Origin: Bacteroidota bacterium
GTDB taxonomy: Bacteria; Bacteroidota; Bacteroidia; Bacteroidales; GCA-2711565
Length of the DNA: 41,555 bases
Direction of reading: 5' to 3'
Assembly (NCBI GenBank): GCA_003353955.1
Contig: PIVJ01000017.1
Coordinates: 1 to 41,555, forward strand
The notes below the pieces were generated by a model. That model was not told the origin of the DNA, searched no databases, and saw nothing but the letters and a program-made list of their open reading frames with translations. Of the stretch, positions 25,614 to 33,640 are shown one piece after another (position 1 is the first letter of the stretch; every line of letters begins with the position of its first letter). The position numbers and the translations under genes were made by a program.

Positions 25614-26210
25614 ATGAAACAATACCTATTATTCGTTTTGGCTTTAATGTTGATGATCCCATTTTCGCAAGCCCAGGAAGAAGGCGAAGTCACATTTACG
25701 CACAAAGGTTATTATAATGCAACCAACTTTGGATTTCTGATTGGATCTACCGACAACCAAAATGCAGCCCCATTCTCATTTATGATGATAAATGGCTATG
25801 GAGTTACCGATCAAATTGCTTTGGGAATCGGCATAGGCGCAGAGTTCCTTTCTGAAAGTTATTTGCCTTTAGTCCTTGATGCTCGTTATTATTTCCGAAC
25901 ACAAAAATTCTCACCTTATGTATTTATTCAGGGTGGTTATTCTTTTCCGCTTGATGAAGAAACCCAAGAATATTACCCGTCGTACTCATCATATTGGCCG
26001 GGTTATGATTTATTAAAACCAAATGGTGGGTGGCTATTCAATCCGGGCGTTGGCATAAAAGCCATGTTCAGCGAGAACTTAGGAATGACCTTTAATATAG
26101 GATATCGAATTCAAAGATTAAACTTTGATAAAGAAGGAGTTGATGTTGATAGAGCGATGGAGATTGACATGAACCGACTCGAAATTAAGGTTGGAATATT
26201 ATTCAAATAA
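25614..26210 (+). CDS. Small outer-membrane beta-barrel protein
   Basis: A 198-residue exported protein: signal MKQYLLFVLALMLMIPFSQA cleaved before QEEGE. Eight or so amphipathic strands follow (GYYNATNFGFLIGS, ITDQIALGIGIGAEF-like segments, VLDARYYFRTQKFSPYVFIQ, NLGMTFNIGYRIQRLNF). It ends in KVGILFK. The strand pattern and length fit the 8-stranded OmpW/outer-membrane beta-barrel group widespread in Bacteroidota; no specific function is known. The LVIVD lipoprotein gene begins 14 bases downstream, so the two are probably cotranscribed. Confidence 0.78.
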   Translation: MKQYLLFVLALMLMIPFSQAQEEGEVTFTHKGYYNATNFGFLIGSTDNQNAAPFSFMMINGYGVTDQIALGIGIGAEFLSESYLPLVLDARYYFRTQKFSPYVFIQGGYSFPLDEETQEYYPSYSSYWPGYDLLKPNGGWLFNPGVGIKAMFSENLGMTFNIGYRIQRLNFDKEGVDVDRAMEIDMNRLEIKVGILFK

Positions 26211-26224
26211 ATAAAATACAGGAG

Positions 26225-27481
26225 ATGAAAAAACAAATATATTATTTAATCATTTTAACGGCCATTGCTTTAAACGCATGTACCGACAAAATATCAGAAA
26301 TATTTATAGCAAACAGTCCTATTTATATGAGCTATGAAGAACTCAGATCATCCATTAAGCAAGTTGAATCTCAGGAGTTGATTAAACCGGGAAAGATGTA
26401 CTTTAAAGATGATTATATTTTTATTGTTGAACAGATGAAGGGCATTCATGTCATCGATAATTCAAATCCTACATCACCTCAAAAAGTAAGTTTTATAGAA
26501 ATTCCCGGAACGGTAGATATTGCAATTAAGGGTCAGATATTATATACCGACAGCTATGTGGATTTAGTAGCCTTGGATTTATCCGATTTAAACAATATCA
26601 CTGAAGTTAGCAGAAGTGAAGATGTTTTACCATATATTTTACCACCCTACGATGAGGATTATCCTGTTGCAAAATTAGATGAGGACAAAGGTGTAGTTAT
26701 TGGCTGGGAAGTAAAAAAAGTGAAGCAAAGTCCTGAATTTAATTATTACCCTATGTTCAGAGAAATGGATATGGTTAATCTGGCTCAATATTCCGGAGGA
26801 ATTACCAGTAGTGGTGTTGGAGTTGGTGGCTCTATGGCTCGTTTCGGTATAACCGGAAATACCTTGTACATAGTTGAGAGTTCCGAACTGCATATTTATG
26901 ATATTTCTAATGTCAGCTCACTGACTGCTGTAAAAACTACAGGGATTGGTTGGGGGATAGAAACCATGTTTATTTTGGAAGATTATATGTTTCTCGGCAC
27001 CCAAAACGGAATGCTAATCTATGACATTTCTGTACCTATATCACCCATGTACATAAGTCAGTTTTGGCATGTAACCAGTTGTGACCCTGTGGTAGTACAA
27101 GACACACTTGCATACGTTACATTGCGAGGGGGCAGCAATTGCTGGAGTGATATCAATGAGCTAAACATTATTTCTATTAATAATATCGAAGAACCTTATT
27201 TGGTAAAAGCCTATCCAATGGTTAGTCCTTATGGGTTGGGAATTGATGGAGAAGTACTTTTTATTTGTGATGGAGATGCCGGTTTAAAAATATACAATGT
27301 AAGTGATCCACTCACTGTTGATGAAAATCAGATTGCACATTATCCTGAAATATTCGGTTATGATGTAATCCCACTCAATGGCAATTTATTGCTTATTGGC
27401 GAAGACGGCTTTTATCAATATAATTATGACGATGTAGAAAACATTCAATTATTGAGCAAGATAGAAATTTCTGCCTACTAA
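26225..27481 (+). CDS. LVIVD-repeat lipoprotein
   Basis: A 418-residue lipoprotein (signal MKKQIYYLIILTAIALNAC, anchor C19). The mature protein is a series of about seven beta-propeller blades with LVIVD-type units such as GIHVIDNSNPTSPQKVSFIE, LHIYDISNVSSLTAVKTTGI, MLIYDISVPISPMYISQFWH and LKIYNVSDPLTVDENQIAHY. These repeats form envelope propellers of unknown ligand. The gene follows the small beta-barrel protein and precedes an ECF sigma factor by 77 bases, so all four genes may respond to the same envelope signal. Confidence 0.85.
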   Translation: MKKQIYYLIILTAIALNACTDKISEIFIANSPIYMSYEELRSSIKQVESQELIKPGKMYFKDDYIFIVEQMKGIHVIDNSNPTSPQKVSFIEIPGTVDIAIKGQILYTDSYVDLVALDLSDLNNITEVSRSEDVLPYILPPYDEDYPVAKLDEDKGVVIGWEVKKVKQSPEFNYYPMFREMDMVNLAQYSGGITSSGVGVGGSMARFGITGNTLYIVESSELHIYDISNVSSLTAVKTTGIGWGIETMFILEDYMFLGTQNGMLIYDISVPISPMYISQFWHVTSCDPVVVQDTLAYVTLRGGSNCWSDINELNIISINNIEEPYLVKAYPMVSPYGLGIDGEVLFICDGDAGLKIYNVSDPLTVDENQIAHYPEIFGYDVIPLNGNLLLIGEDGFYQYNYDDVENIQLLSKIEISAY

Positions 27482-27558
27482 AATTAAATGAAATGCCATC
27501 CGGTTGATACAGGATATTATTATCTTTGAATATCTTCGGAATTGATAAACATAATTGA

Positions 27559-28116
27559 GTGGATACAACTAGTTTAGAGGAAATTATTAACGGCTGTAAA
27601 AAAGGTAGGCGTGAGTTCCAGGAAAAGTTATTCAAAGCATTTTCAGGGAAGATGTATGCCGTTAGTTTGTACTACTCAAATAATAAAGAAACAGCTGAAG
27701 ATATTTTGCATAATGGCTTTATAAAGGTTTTTCAGAAGATAGGACAATATAAAGGGACAGGCGTATTCGAAGGCTGGATGAGACGGATATTTATGAACAC
27801 AGCTTTAGAACATTTCAGAAAAGAAAGCATTCTCTATCCCATTAATGAAGAGTTGGCTTACAAAAGCAGTGCTATGGAGGCAGATATTATCAGCAATATG
27901 GCAAGTGATGAATTAGTAAAATTAATTCAGGAATTATCACCGGGCTATCGGTTAGTCTTCAATTTGTATGCGATAGAAGGATATTCACATAAGGAGATAG
28001 CAAATATGTTAGGTATTGCCGAAGGAACATCAAAATCAAATTTATCCAGGGCCCGGATCATACTACAGAATAAAGTAAAGAAACAATTTAATTTATCGGA
28101 GAGAAAAATTAAATGA
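27559..28116 (+). CDS. ECF-type RNA polymerase sigma factor
   Basis: A 185-residue sigma-70 family factor. Region 2 spans about 25-95 (YYSNNKETAEDILHNGFIKV, GWMRRIFMNTALEHFRKES). Region 4 spans about 120-175 (LVKLIQELSPGYRLVFNLYA, YSHKEIANMLGIAEGTSKSN, LSRARI). The start is a GTG: a TGA lies immediately before it in frame and the next in-frame ATG would remove part of region 2, so GTG is forced. Its stop overlaps the start of the next gene as ATGA, a classic sigma/anti-sigma coupling. It likely controls envelope functions. Confidence 0.92.
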   Translation: MDTTSLEEIINGCKKGRREFQEKLFKAFSGKMYAVSLYYSNNKETAEDILHNGFIKVFQKIGQYKGTGVFEGWMRRIFMNTALEHFRKESILYPINEELAYKSSAMEADIISNMASDELVKLIQELSPGYRLVFNLYAIEGYSHKEIANMLGIAEGTSKSNLSRARIILQNKVKKQFNLSERKIK

Positions 28117-29465
28117 GTCAATCGAAAAAAAATATCGACCATATTTATCGCGAACGCTTATTAAATTCGGAAGTCAGCCCTCCTGTAAAATCATGGGAGA
28201 AGCTTGAGCAAGTATTGGATGGGAATGCCAAAAGCAAACATTTGGTATTTTACAAAAGGGTGATTGGTGCTGCAGCAGTTATCATCATTCTATTATCTGT
28301 AGGTATCGGGTTTTTAACAAAAAATAAAGAAACTACCCCAACAGAAATAACTCAGTCAGTTGTGGATTCTACTTCAATAAAGAATGATTCAACCCCTCAC
28401 CTTATCCCGGAAATTGTTGAAGAAAATTTGGCAGAGATTGAAGCAGATTCTGTGGTGGTTGAGCAAGAAAAATCAACACCAATTGTTAAACCTCAACTTG
28501 CCAGTATCGCAGATAAAGAAAAGGCAGTTACCAGAATTAAGAATACACTCACACCTTCAATTTCTTTATTGGCCAATCATATCATTATAAATTATGTCAT
28601 TCCAACGAGAATTAATATCAGGGGATCAGAAAATATATTAAATCGAAATTATTATGCACTTTTTGAAAATGACTTAATTGCTGATAATTCACGGGAGCTT
28701 TCTGGTCAAGCAATAACAAATCGTTGGTCAGTTGGCGGAGAAATATCACCCTCTCATGCTTCTACTTCCAGCTCAAGAGTAAAAGAATTTCACAATCCCT
28801 CTGTTGATCAAGGAGGTTCATTAAATACAATCTCTAATCAGGAAATCCCAGTTAATTCATATATAGGTGGTGTTGCTGTTAATTATATTTTGTCTGATAA
28901 ATGGAAAGTACAATCAGGAATCTATTATTTAAAGCAAGGGCAAGAGGTACAGAACTTTACGGTGCTGTCGAATGCTTCAGCTGATAATTTATTAATTTCA
29001 AACACTGCTTCGGGCGTTGTTAACTTTACTTCAGAAACGGCACTGCTAAATAGCAGTCCTGTTTATCAGAAAGATCTCGATTATCCTAACATCGGCTCTC
29101 AGTATAATTCTAATTTATTACAACAGTTTGAGTTTATTGAAATTCCGTTGATACTGAAATATAAACTCATCGATGTAAAAGTAGAGATCTATTTATTAGG
29201 AGGGTTTAATGCAAATATATTAATTGGTAATCAGGTTTTCCTTGAACAAGATCTCAAGAATTCTGTAGGAAACACCTCAGGAGTGAATCCCTTTATTTAT
29301 AATAGTATTGTCGGGATAAGTTTAGAATATCCGATTGGCAGAAAGCTTTATTTCAACCTGTCACCTATGTTTAAATATCAGTTAAGCTCGATCAATAAAA
29401 ACACAATCAGCAATTATAAAGATCGTTTTTTCGAATATAAAACCGGATTAAGTTATCGATTTTAA
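28113..29465 (+). CDS. One-TM protein with beta-barrel-like C-terminal domain (candidate anti-sigma)
   Basis: A 450-residue protein. Residues 1-47 are cytoplasmic and charged, with HIYRERLLNSEVSPPVKSWE, a short segment of the kind found at the N-terminus of Bacteroidota sigma-linked membrane proteins. One TM helix spans about 48-68 (RVIGAAAVIIILLSVGIGFL). A Pro/Thr/Glu-rich periplasmic stretch (70-140) follows. The rest, about 210-450, consists of short amphipathic strands like PorT-family outer-membrane barrels (WKVQSGIYYLKQGQ, FEFIEIPLILKYKLID, FEYKTGLSYRF with terminal F). It overlaps the ECF sigma gene by four bases. The cytoplasmic tail may hold the sigma factor while the barrel-like domain senses the outer membrane; this is inferred from layout, not homology. 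Confidence 0.75.
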   Translation: MSQSKKNIDHIYRERLLNSEVSPPVKSWEKLEQVLDGNAKSKHLVFYKRVIGAAAVIIILLSVGIGFLTKNKETTPTEITQSVVDSTSIKNDSTPHLIPEIVEENLAEIEADSVVVEQEKSTPIVKPQLASIADKEKAVTRIKNTLTPSISLLANHIIINYVIPTRINIRGSENILNRNYYALFENDLIADNSRELSGQAITNRWSVGGEISPSHASTSSSRVKEFHNPSVDQGGSLNTISNQEIPVNSYIGGVAVNYILSDKWKVQSGIYYLKQGQEVQNFTVLSNASADNLLISNTASGVVNFTSETALLNSSPVYQKDLDYPNIGSQYNSNLLQQFEFIEIPLILKYKLIDVKVEIYLLGGFNANILIGNQVFLEQDLKNSVGNTSGVNPFIYNSIVGISLEYPIGRKLYFNLSPMFKYQLSSINKNTISNYKDRFFEYKTGLSYRF

Positions 29466-29503
29466 GATCATTATTCATTTTCTGAAGAATTCAACCAAAT
29501 AAA

Positions 29504-29534
29504 AAAAGCCCCAACAATCTCAGTAAAGGCTTTT
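29504..29534 (+). terminator. Possible terminator after the sigma operon
   Basis: AAAAGCC and GGCTTTT arms (7 bp) flank a 17-base loop and are followed by A-T-rich sequence with a short T-run. The hairpin lies 39 bases after the stop of the sigma-linked membrane protein. The long loop makes it weak; a stronger palindrome follows at 29552. Confidence 0.45.
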
Positions 29535-29551
29535 ATTACTTTGCACACGAA

Positions 29552-29581
29552 ACAACCCAAGAGAATATTCTCTTGGGTTGT
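29552..29581. repeat. Perfect 30-bp palindrome between convergent genes
   Basis: Bases 29552-29566 are exactly complementary to 29567-29581 (half-site ACAACCCAAGAGAAT). The transcript of either strand would fold into a long stem with the centre as loop, and it sits between two convergent genes. Each strand continues with only short T runs, so it may be a bidirectional terminator; its perfect symmetry also allows a protein-binding site. Confidence 0.75.
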
Positions 29582-29627
29582 ATAATTAATCCCTTTAATA
29601 AAAACTGTCAACCTATTTTAGAACGAC

Positions 29628-30485
29628 TCAATAATATAAGAAATCTCTTAAGTTAATTTCATCTACATAAAAATCATCTAAACTGTTAATTCTAATCGTT
29701 GGAACATTTCCATAATTCGTGAATACTCCATATACTGACACATAATCTCTTTTCAGCTTTTTTATTGCTCGATAATTAATGTATTGAGCTAAATGCTGAG
29801 GAATTATTATAGTGGCACTTTGATAAGGCGCCCTTCTTCCAAAATGGATTTCATATTGATTACTCCTTCTGTTATATCTCACATCCATCACTTTTCCTTC
29901 GATTGAAGTTGTATTATCGCCAGCCTCTGATTGGTATATCGCCCAGGGATATTCATGATTAATTCGATAGCTATGCATTAACACCAGATGATAATCGTAA
30001 TAAAAAGGATATTTTACGCGCATTGGAAATGTAATCACATTGTGCATTAAATAGCCAAAACTACGGGCTGATCTATTTATGTATCCATGACGAGCCCTGA
30101 TATTGTTTACCCTTGGAGCCCGAACATTTGAAATTGCTCTTCTGCTGTTTCGAATGGGTTTGTCAACTCGTACTGATACACGTTTCCTTGAGTTAGTGGT
30201 TGATATTCTGGCAGATTTAGTATTTCCATTTCTTCCGTTTAAAGGAACAGCAGATCGAGAAGCCGCTTTCCTGTTTCTGCTAGCAGCAGTTGATTTTGTT
30301 CTGGAATTTTTACTTGTGCTTACACGCGCAGTTCTTGCTGACTTGGTGCTTGAATTACTTTTCTTATCAACTTCTTCAGATTCTTCATAATCTTTGGCGG
30401 CAGCTGATCTGGCTGCTCTTTTTTGCGCTTGCAAACTGAAGCTGACCGCAAAAATGATACTGAGGGCAATGATGATTTTTTTCAT
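29628..30485 (-). CDS. Secreted Ser/Arg-rich protein of unknown function
   Basis: A 285-residue protein I do not recognise. A signal peptide (MKKIIIALSIIFAVSFSLQA) is followed by a low-complexity, strongly basic segment (about 25-135) rich in Ser, Arg, Ala, Thr and Asn. A folded-looking domain (about 140-285) has many aromatic residues, for example YPFYYDYHLVLMHSYRINHE, FGRRAPYQSATIIIPQ and KRDYVSVYGVFTNYG. The last 45 residues are acidic near the end (DDFYVDEINLRDF). The basic tract would bind polyanions such as LPS, nucleic acid or a sulfated polymer, but that is a guess. It is convergent with the sigma operon and alone on its strand. Confidence 0.7.
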   Translation of the reverse strand: MKKIIIALSIIFAVSFSLQAQKRAARSAAAKDYEESEEVDKKSNSSTKSARTARVSTSKNSRTKSTAASRNRKAASRSAVPLNGRNGNTKSARISTTNSRKRVSVRVDKPIRNSRRAISNVRAPRVNNIRARHGYINRSARSFGYLMHNVITFPMRVKYPFYYDYHLVLMHSYRINHEYPWAIYQSEAGDNTTSIEGKVMDVRYNRRSNQYEIHFGRRAPYQSATIIIPQHLAQYINYRAIKKLKRDYVSVYGVFTNYGNVPTIRINSLDDFYVDEINLRDFLYY

Positions 30486-30909
30486 AACATTTATTTTAAG
30501 TGATTATGCCTACACTAAAAACAAACAACATGCCAAACATTTATAGCCGAATTAGTTTTTGTACCAAATATCCTACAACTTACAGTTTAGCATTTCTTTA
30601 TAGAATATCTTTTTCTTATTTATTTTCGTATTTAGTAAAATAGCAAGCTATCAAGCGTAAATTGATTTTATATAATACGTACTTATCTTCAACAAATGAA
30701 GCTCCCTACCGCAAGCGGACGGGGTATCATGATGGATGGTATTTTATTTCGCCACAAGTGTAATTATAACATTGCCTAATTTAACAGGTATTATGCTCTT
30801 AAGAAAAGATATGAAATTGACCGTTAAAACATATTGGAAAGACTTTAAAAAGGAGTGGTCGGATGAGAATACCCAGAAAGGTTAGAGCCAGACCCTTGTT
30901 TCTTAAATC
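30486..30909. other. Intergenic region with one repeat copy and a short open frame
   Basis: These 424 bases between two minus-strand genes contain repeat copy 2. A 24-codon plus-strand frame at 30811-30885 ([20 protein letters not shown]) follows it. The frame has a plausible charged composition but is too short to judge and may be a stub of a lost gene. I see no other gene, RNA or terminator. Confidence 0.5.
30698..30785 (+). repeat. Dispersed structured repeat, copy 2 (diverged)
   Basis: About 60 bases match copies 1 and 3 closely (GAAGCTCCC, GCAAGCG, ACGGGGTATCATGATGGAT, TATTTTATTTCGCC). A diverged tail (GCCTAATTTAA) follows. The hairpin that is CCCC-AA-GGGG in copy 3 is CAC-AA-GTG here: the second pair changed from C-G to A-T on both sides, and the stem beyond it is lost. 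The element is shorter by several bases in the hairpin. Confidence 0.75.
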
Positions 30910-31350
30910 TCATTCTTTAATTGTAATTGGTTTACCCGCGATACCGGCATAGAAAACAATGATTTCAGCAGGTTCGTCACCTTCATTCTTTCCGTAATGC
31001 CACTTCGAAACAACTTCAACTAGGGCATCACCGGCTTTTAGATGTAAGGTTTTATTGTCTTCTGTCACAACCGTAAGTTCACCTTTTAACAAAACACCTG
31101 CATTTATCACAGGATGATTATGTAGTGGCAATTGTTGTTTCGGAGGAATAACAACTTTCAGTATCGTTATCTCAGGCCTACCTTCTGAATAGTTTGGAAG
31201 CGTAGCCCCATCCCAAGAGGAACTCGATTTAGCCAATACTTCAACCTTGGTTTCGGTTATTACATCTTCTTTAACAGGATTTGCATCCTGAGCCCAGACA
31301 ATACTTGTCAGACAAAACACCATGCATATTCCATATAAAACCTTTTTCAT
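30910..31350 (-). CDS. Secreted cupin-domain protein
   Basis: A 146-residue protein with signal MKKVLYGICMVFCLTSIVWA before QDANP. A single cupin-2 barrel follows: PPKQQLPLHNHPVINAGVLL (metal-ligand His pair), KGELTVVTEDNKTLHLKAGD and EVVSKWHYGKNEGDEPAEII (second motif His). Cupins of this size bind a metal and a small ligand; no substrate can be given. It is a single gene. A 578-base stretch upstream separates it from the next ORF region. Confidence 0.85.
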   Translation of the reverse strand: MKKVLYGICMVFCLTSIVWAQDANPVKEDVITETKVEVLAKSSSSWDGATLPNYSEGRPEITILKVVIPPKQQLPLHNHPVINAGVLLKGELTVVTEDNKTLHLKAGDALVEVVSKWHYGKNEGDEPAEIIVFYAGIAGKPITIKE

Positions 31351-31542
31351 AATCTCTTTTCTTTACTTAAATTATTGTTCTACCGCTAATATCGGAATAA
31401 TAAGGTAAATATAGCACATTATAATAAATATAAAAGGATCTGTTGTGCATTTAGGCTAAATTTAGTTTTTAATCAATATGAATACAATAATCCGTTTTTA
31501 CACAATCCGGAAATTGATTCGGGTAAATTACCTTTCTCATGA

Positions 31543-31797
31543 TTATCAGGAAAACCGAATCAGGCTTTAACAGAACAGCTCTCATCTCAGGATTTTTTTC
31601 CGGATGAATTTCGGATAAACGATAATGCAATTTATTTGCATTGCCCCAATGGTTTTTCCCGGGCTAAACACACTAACACTTTTATCAAAAAAAAACTTAA
31701 GGTCAGTGCAACCAACCGAAATCTAAACACAATTAATAAACTTATTGAATTGGCCGGACAAAGCATTTATGCAAAAAACGCTAAATCACACCCTTGA
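31543..31797 (+). pseudogene. DUF1697-family C-terminal remnant
   Basis: The frame from after a TGA at 31540-31542 to the TGA of 31795-31797 reads FRINDNAIYLHCPNGFSRAK then HTNTFIKKKLKVSATNRNLN and TINKLIELAG. This is the distinctive DUF1697 ending (IYLxxPxGxxRSKLTNxxxEKKLxVxATxRNWNTVxKLxxL). No start codon or N-terminal two thirds is present. It is a decayed gene occupying most of the 644-base gap between the cupin and GTPase genes. Confidence 0.8.
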
Positions 31798-31868
31798 AAG
31801 GCTGGCAAATTTATTGAAGAAATTTATCATTTCTTCCCTATAATTTATATCCATAATGCTTTAATCTT

Positions 31869-31876
31869 TACCTTTG
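31869..31876 (+). promoter_or_regulatory. Candidate Bacteroidota -7 box
   Basis: TACCTTTG matches the TAnnTTTG -7 consensus of the main Bacteroidota sigma factor, about 120 bases before the GTPase start. A -33 TTTG at correct spacing is not seen, so this is tentative. Confidence 0.35.
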
Positions 31877-31994
31877 TTCCCGATATATTTTTTTACATGA
31901 AAAGAATCACACATGCTAAATACTGCTTGTGTGGGGTTCTCTCGCATTGCGGGATTTGAAATCTGTCATATTTAAATTTAAAATTAATAAGCAG

Positions 31995-33335
31995 ATGAAA
32001 AAAAACGTATTAATTATTGGAGCTGCCGGTAGAGATTTTCATAATTTCAACACCTATTACAAAGGCAACGAAGCTTACAATGTAGTAGCTTACACAGCTG
32101 CTCAAATTCCTGACATCGATGGCAGGAAATATCCAAAAGAACTAGCAGGAGATTTATATCCTGAAGGAATTCCTATTTATTTAGAAGAAGAACTTGAGAA
32201 TCTGATTAAAGATTTAAAAGTTGACGACTGTGTATTCTCATACAGTGATATTCCTTATGAAAGAGTTATGACCATGAGTGCCAGAGTTAATGCCGCAGGA
32301 GCAAACTTTGTGCTACTAGGTCCTAACGACACAATGGTGAAAAGCACCAAACCATTAATTGCAGTCGGTGCTGTTAGAACCGGTTGTGGTAAAAGCCAGA
32401 CTTCAAGAAGAATTATCGAATTACTGATGGCAAAAGGATTAAAAGTTGTTGCTGTTCGTCACCCCATGCCTTATGGTGATTTAAATGAGCAAAAAGTACA
32501 ACGCTTTGCTGAACTTTCTGATCTCGACAAACACAAATGCACGGTTGAAGAGATGGAAGAATATGAACCTCACGTAGTTCGCGGTAACGTTATTTATGCA
32601 GGTGTTGATTATGAAGCTATTTTAAGAGCTGCCGAACAAGACCCTGATGGATGTGATGTTGTAATTTGGGATGGTGGAAATAATGATTTTCCATTTTACA
32701 CTCCGGATTTAAATATCACTGTGGTCGATCCACATCGTCCCGGACACGAATTATCTTATTATCCGGGTGAAGTCACCTTGCGTCTTGCCGATGTTGCAGT
32801 AATTAACAAAATGGATACTGCGGACACCGCTGGCATCCAAACAGTGCGTGAAAGCATTGCAAAAGTTGCTCCTAATGCGATTGTAGTTGACGGAGCTTCT
32901 CCAATTAAAGTTGATAATCCGGAACTCATCAAAGGTAAAAAAGTATTGGTTGTTGAAGACGGGCCAACCCTGACTCACGGCGAAATGAAATTAGGTGCAG
33001 GAACCGTTGCAGCTAAGAAATTCGGTGCTGCAGAATTAGTTGACCCTCGTCCTTTCACCGTTGGTAAACTTTCAGAAACTTTCGAGATTTATCCTAACAT
33101 TGGAGTGTTACTTCCTGCAATGGGTTATGGTGAACAACAATTGAAAGATCTTGAAACAACAATTAACAATGCTGAATGTGATGCAGTAATAATTGGAACA
33201 CCAATCGATCTAAATCGAATTATCAAAATCAATAAACCTTCAACCAGAGTTTACTATGATCTGCAAGAGATCGGTAATCCTAATCTTGAAGAAATCGTTG
33301 ATGATTTCATTGATAAATTCAATCTTAAAAGATAA
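31995..33335 (+). CDS. Cyclic 2,3-diphosphoglycerate synthetase-like GTPase
   Basis: A 446-residue P-loop protein started at the ATG at 31995 (MKKNVLIIGAAGRDFHNFNT); an upstream in-frame ATG at 31929 adds an unlikely basic leader. The N-terminal Rossmann-type domain is followed by a Walker A motif GAVRTGCGKSQTSRRI (from about 125), VIWDGGNNDFPFY, VINKMDTAD (G4-like NKxD) and a C-terminal domain with IGTPIDLNRII. This matches the family annotated as cyclic 2,3-diphosphoglycerate synthetase or just GTPase. In methanogens the enzyme makes a thermoprotectant; in Bacteroidota the role is unknown. The gene is complete and followed at once by a strong terminator. Confidence 0.82.
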   Translation: MKKNVLIIGAAGRDFHNFNTYYKGNEAYNVVAYTAAQIPDIDGRKYPKELAGDLYPEGIPIYLEEELENLIKDLKVDDCVFSYSDIPYERVMTMSARVNAAGANFVLLGPNDTMVKSTKPLIAVGAVRTGCGKSQTSRRIIELLMAKGLKVVAVRHPMPYGDLNEQKVQRFAELSDLDKHKCTVEEMEEYEPHVVRGNVIYAGVDYEAILRAAEQDPDGCDVVIWDGGNNDFPFYTPDLNITVVDPHRPGHELSYYPGEVTLRLADVAVINKMDTADTAGIQTVRESIAKVAPNAIVVDGASPIKVDNPELIKGKKVLVVEDGPTLTHGEMKLGAGTVAAKKFGAAELVDPRPFTVGKLSETFEIYPNIGVLLPAMGYGEQQLKDLETTINNAECDAVIIGTPIDLNRIIKINKPSTRVYYDLQEIGNPNLEEIVDDFIDKFNLKR

Positions 33336-33339
33336 TCTT

Positions 33340-33367
33340 AAGCGGCTTTATTAGCCGCTTTTTTTTT
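33340..33367 (+). terminator. Rho-independent terminator
   Basis: AAGCGGCT and AGCCGCTT form an 8-bp stem with a 5-base loop, followed by a run of nine T residues (33359-33367). It lies five bases after the GTPase stop and ends that transcript. The rest of 33368-33640 holds repeat copy 3 and the leader of carA. Confidence 0.93.
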
Positions 33368-33412
33368 ACTAACAGGAATACTAATGACAGAAATAACAGG
33401 ATGTTGAAAAAC

Positions 33413-33538
33413 GAAGCTCCCCGCCGCAAGCGAACGGGGTATCATGATGGATGCTATTTTATTTCGCCCCAAGGGGCGGGGAATATCACTTCGCCTAATT
33501 AATTTTATCTCACAAAATCAAAATCTCACTGATTTAAT
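33413..33538 (+). repeat. Dispersed structured repeat, copy 3
   Basis: A 126-base element nearly identical to copy 1 from GAAGCTCCCC to TTTAAT. It has the perfect hairpin CGCCCC-AA-GGGGCG. The CCCCGCC near its start can also pair with GGCGGGG at the end of that hairpin, so two alternative folds are possible. It lies between the GTPase terminator and carA, about 100 bases before the carA start. Confidence 0.85.
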
Positions 33539-33640
33539 AACGATAAAAAAGGTAAAATCAAAAACTTGAACTTGTAATCAAGATAATGTTGCTTGTATAT
33601 TCACAATTAAAAACTAAATTATCAACATAATAAGATTAAT

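Noticed and set aside
30103-30390. 95-codon plus-strand open frame with hydrophobic Leu/Phe-rich sequence
   Set aside because: It is the antisense of the Ser/Arg-rich tract of the secreted protein; such complements always look membrane-like.
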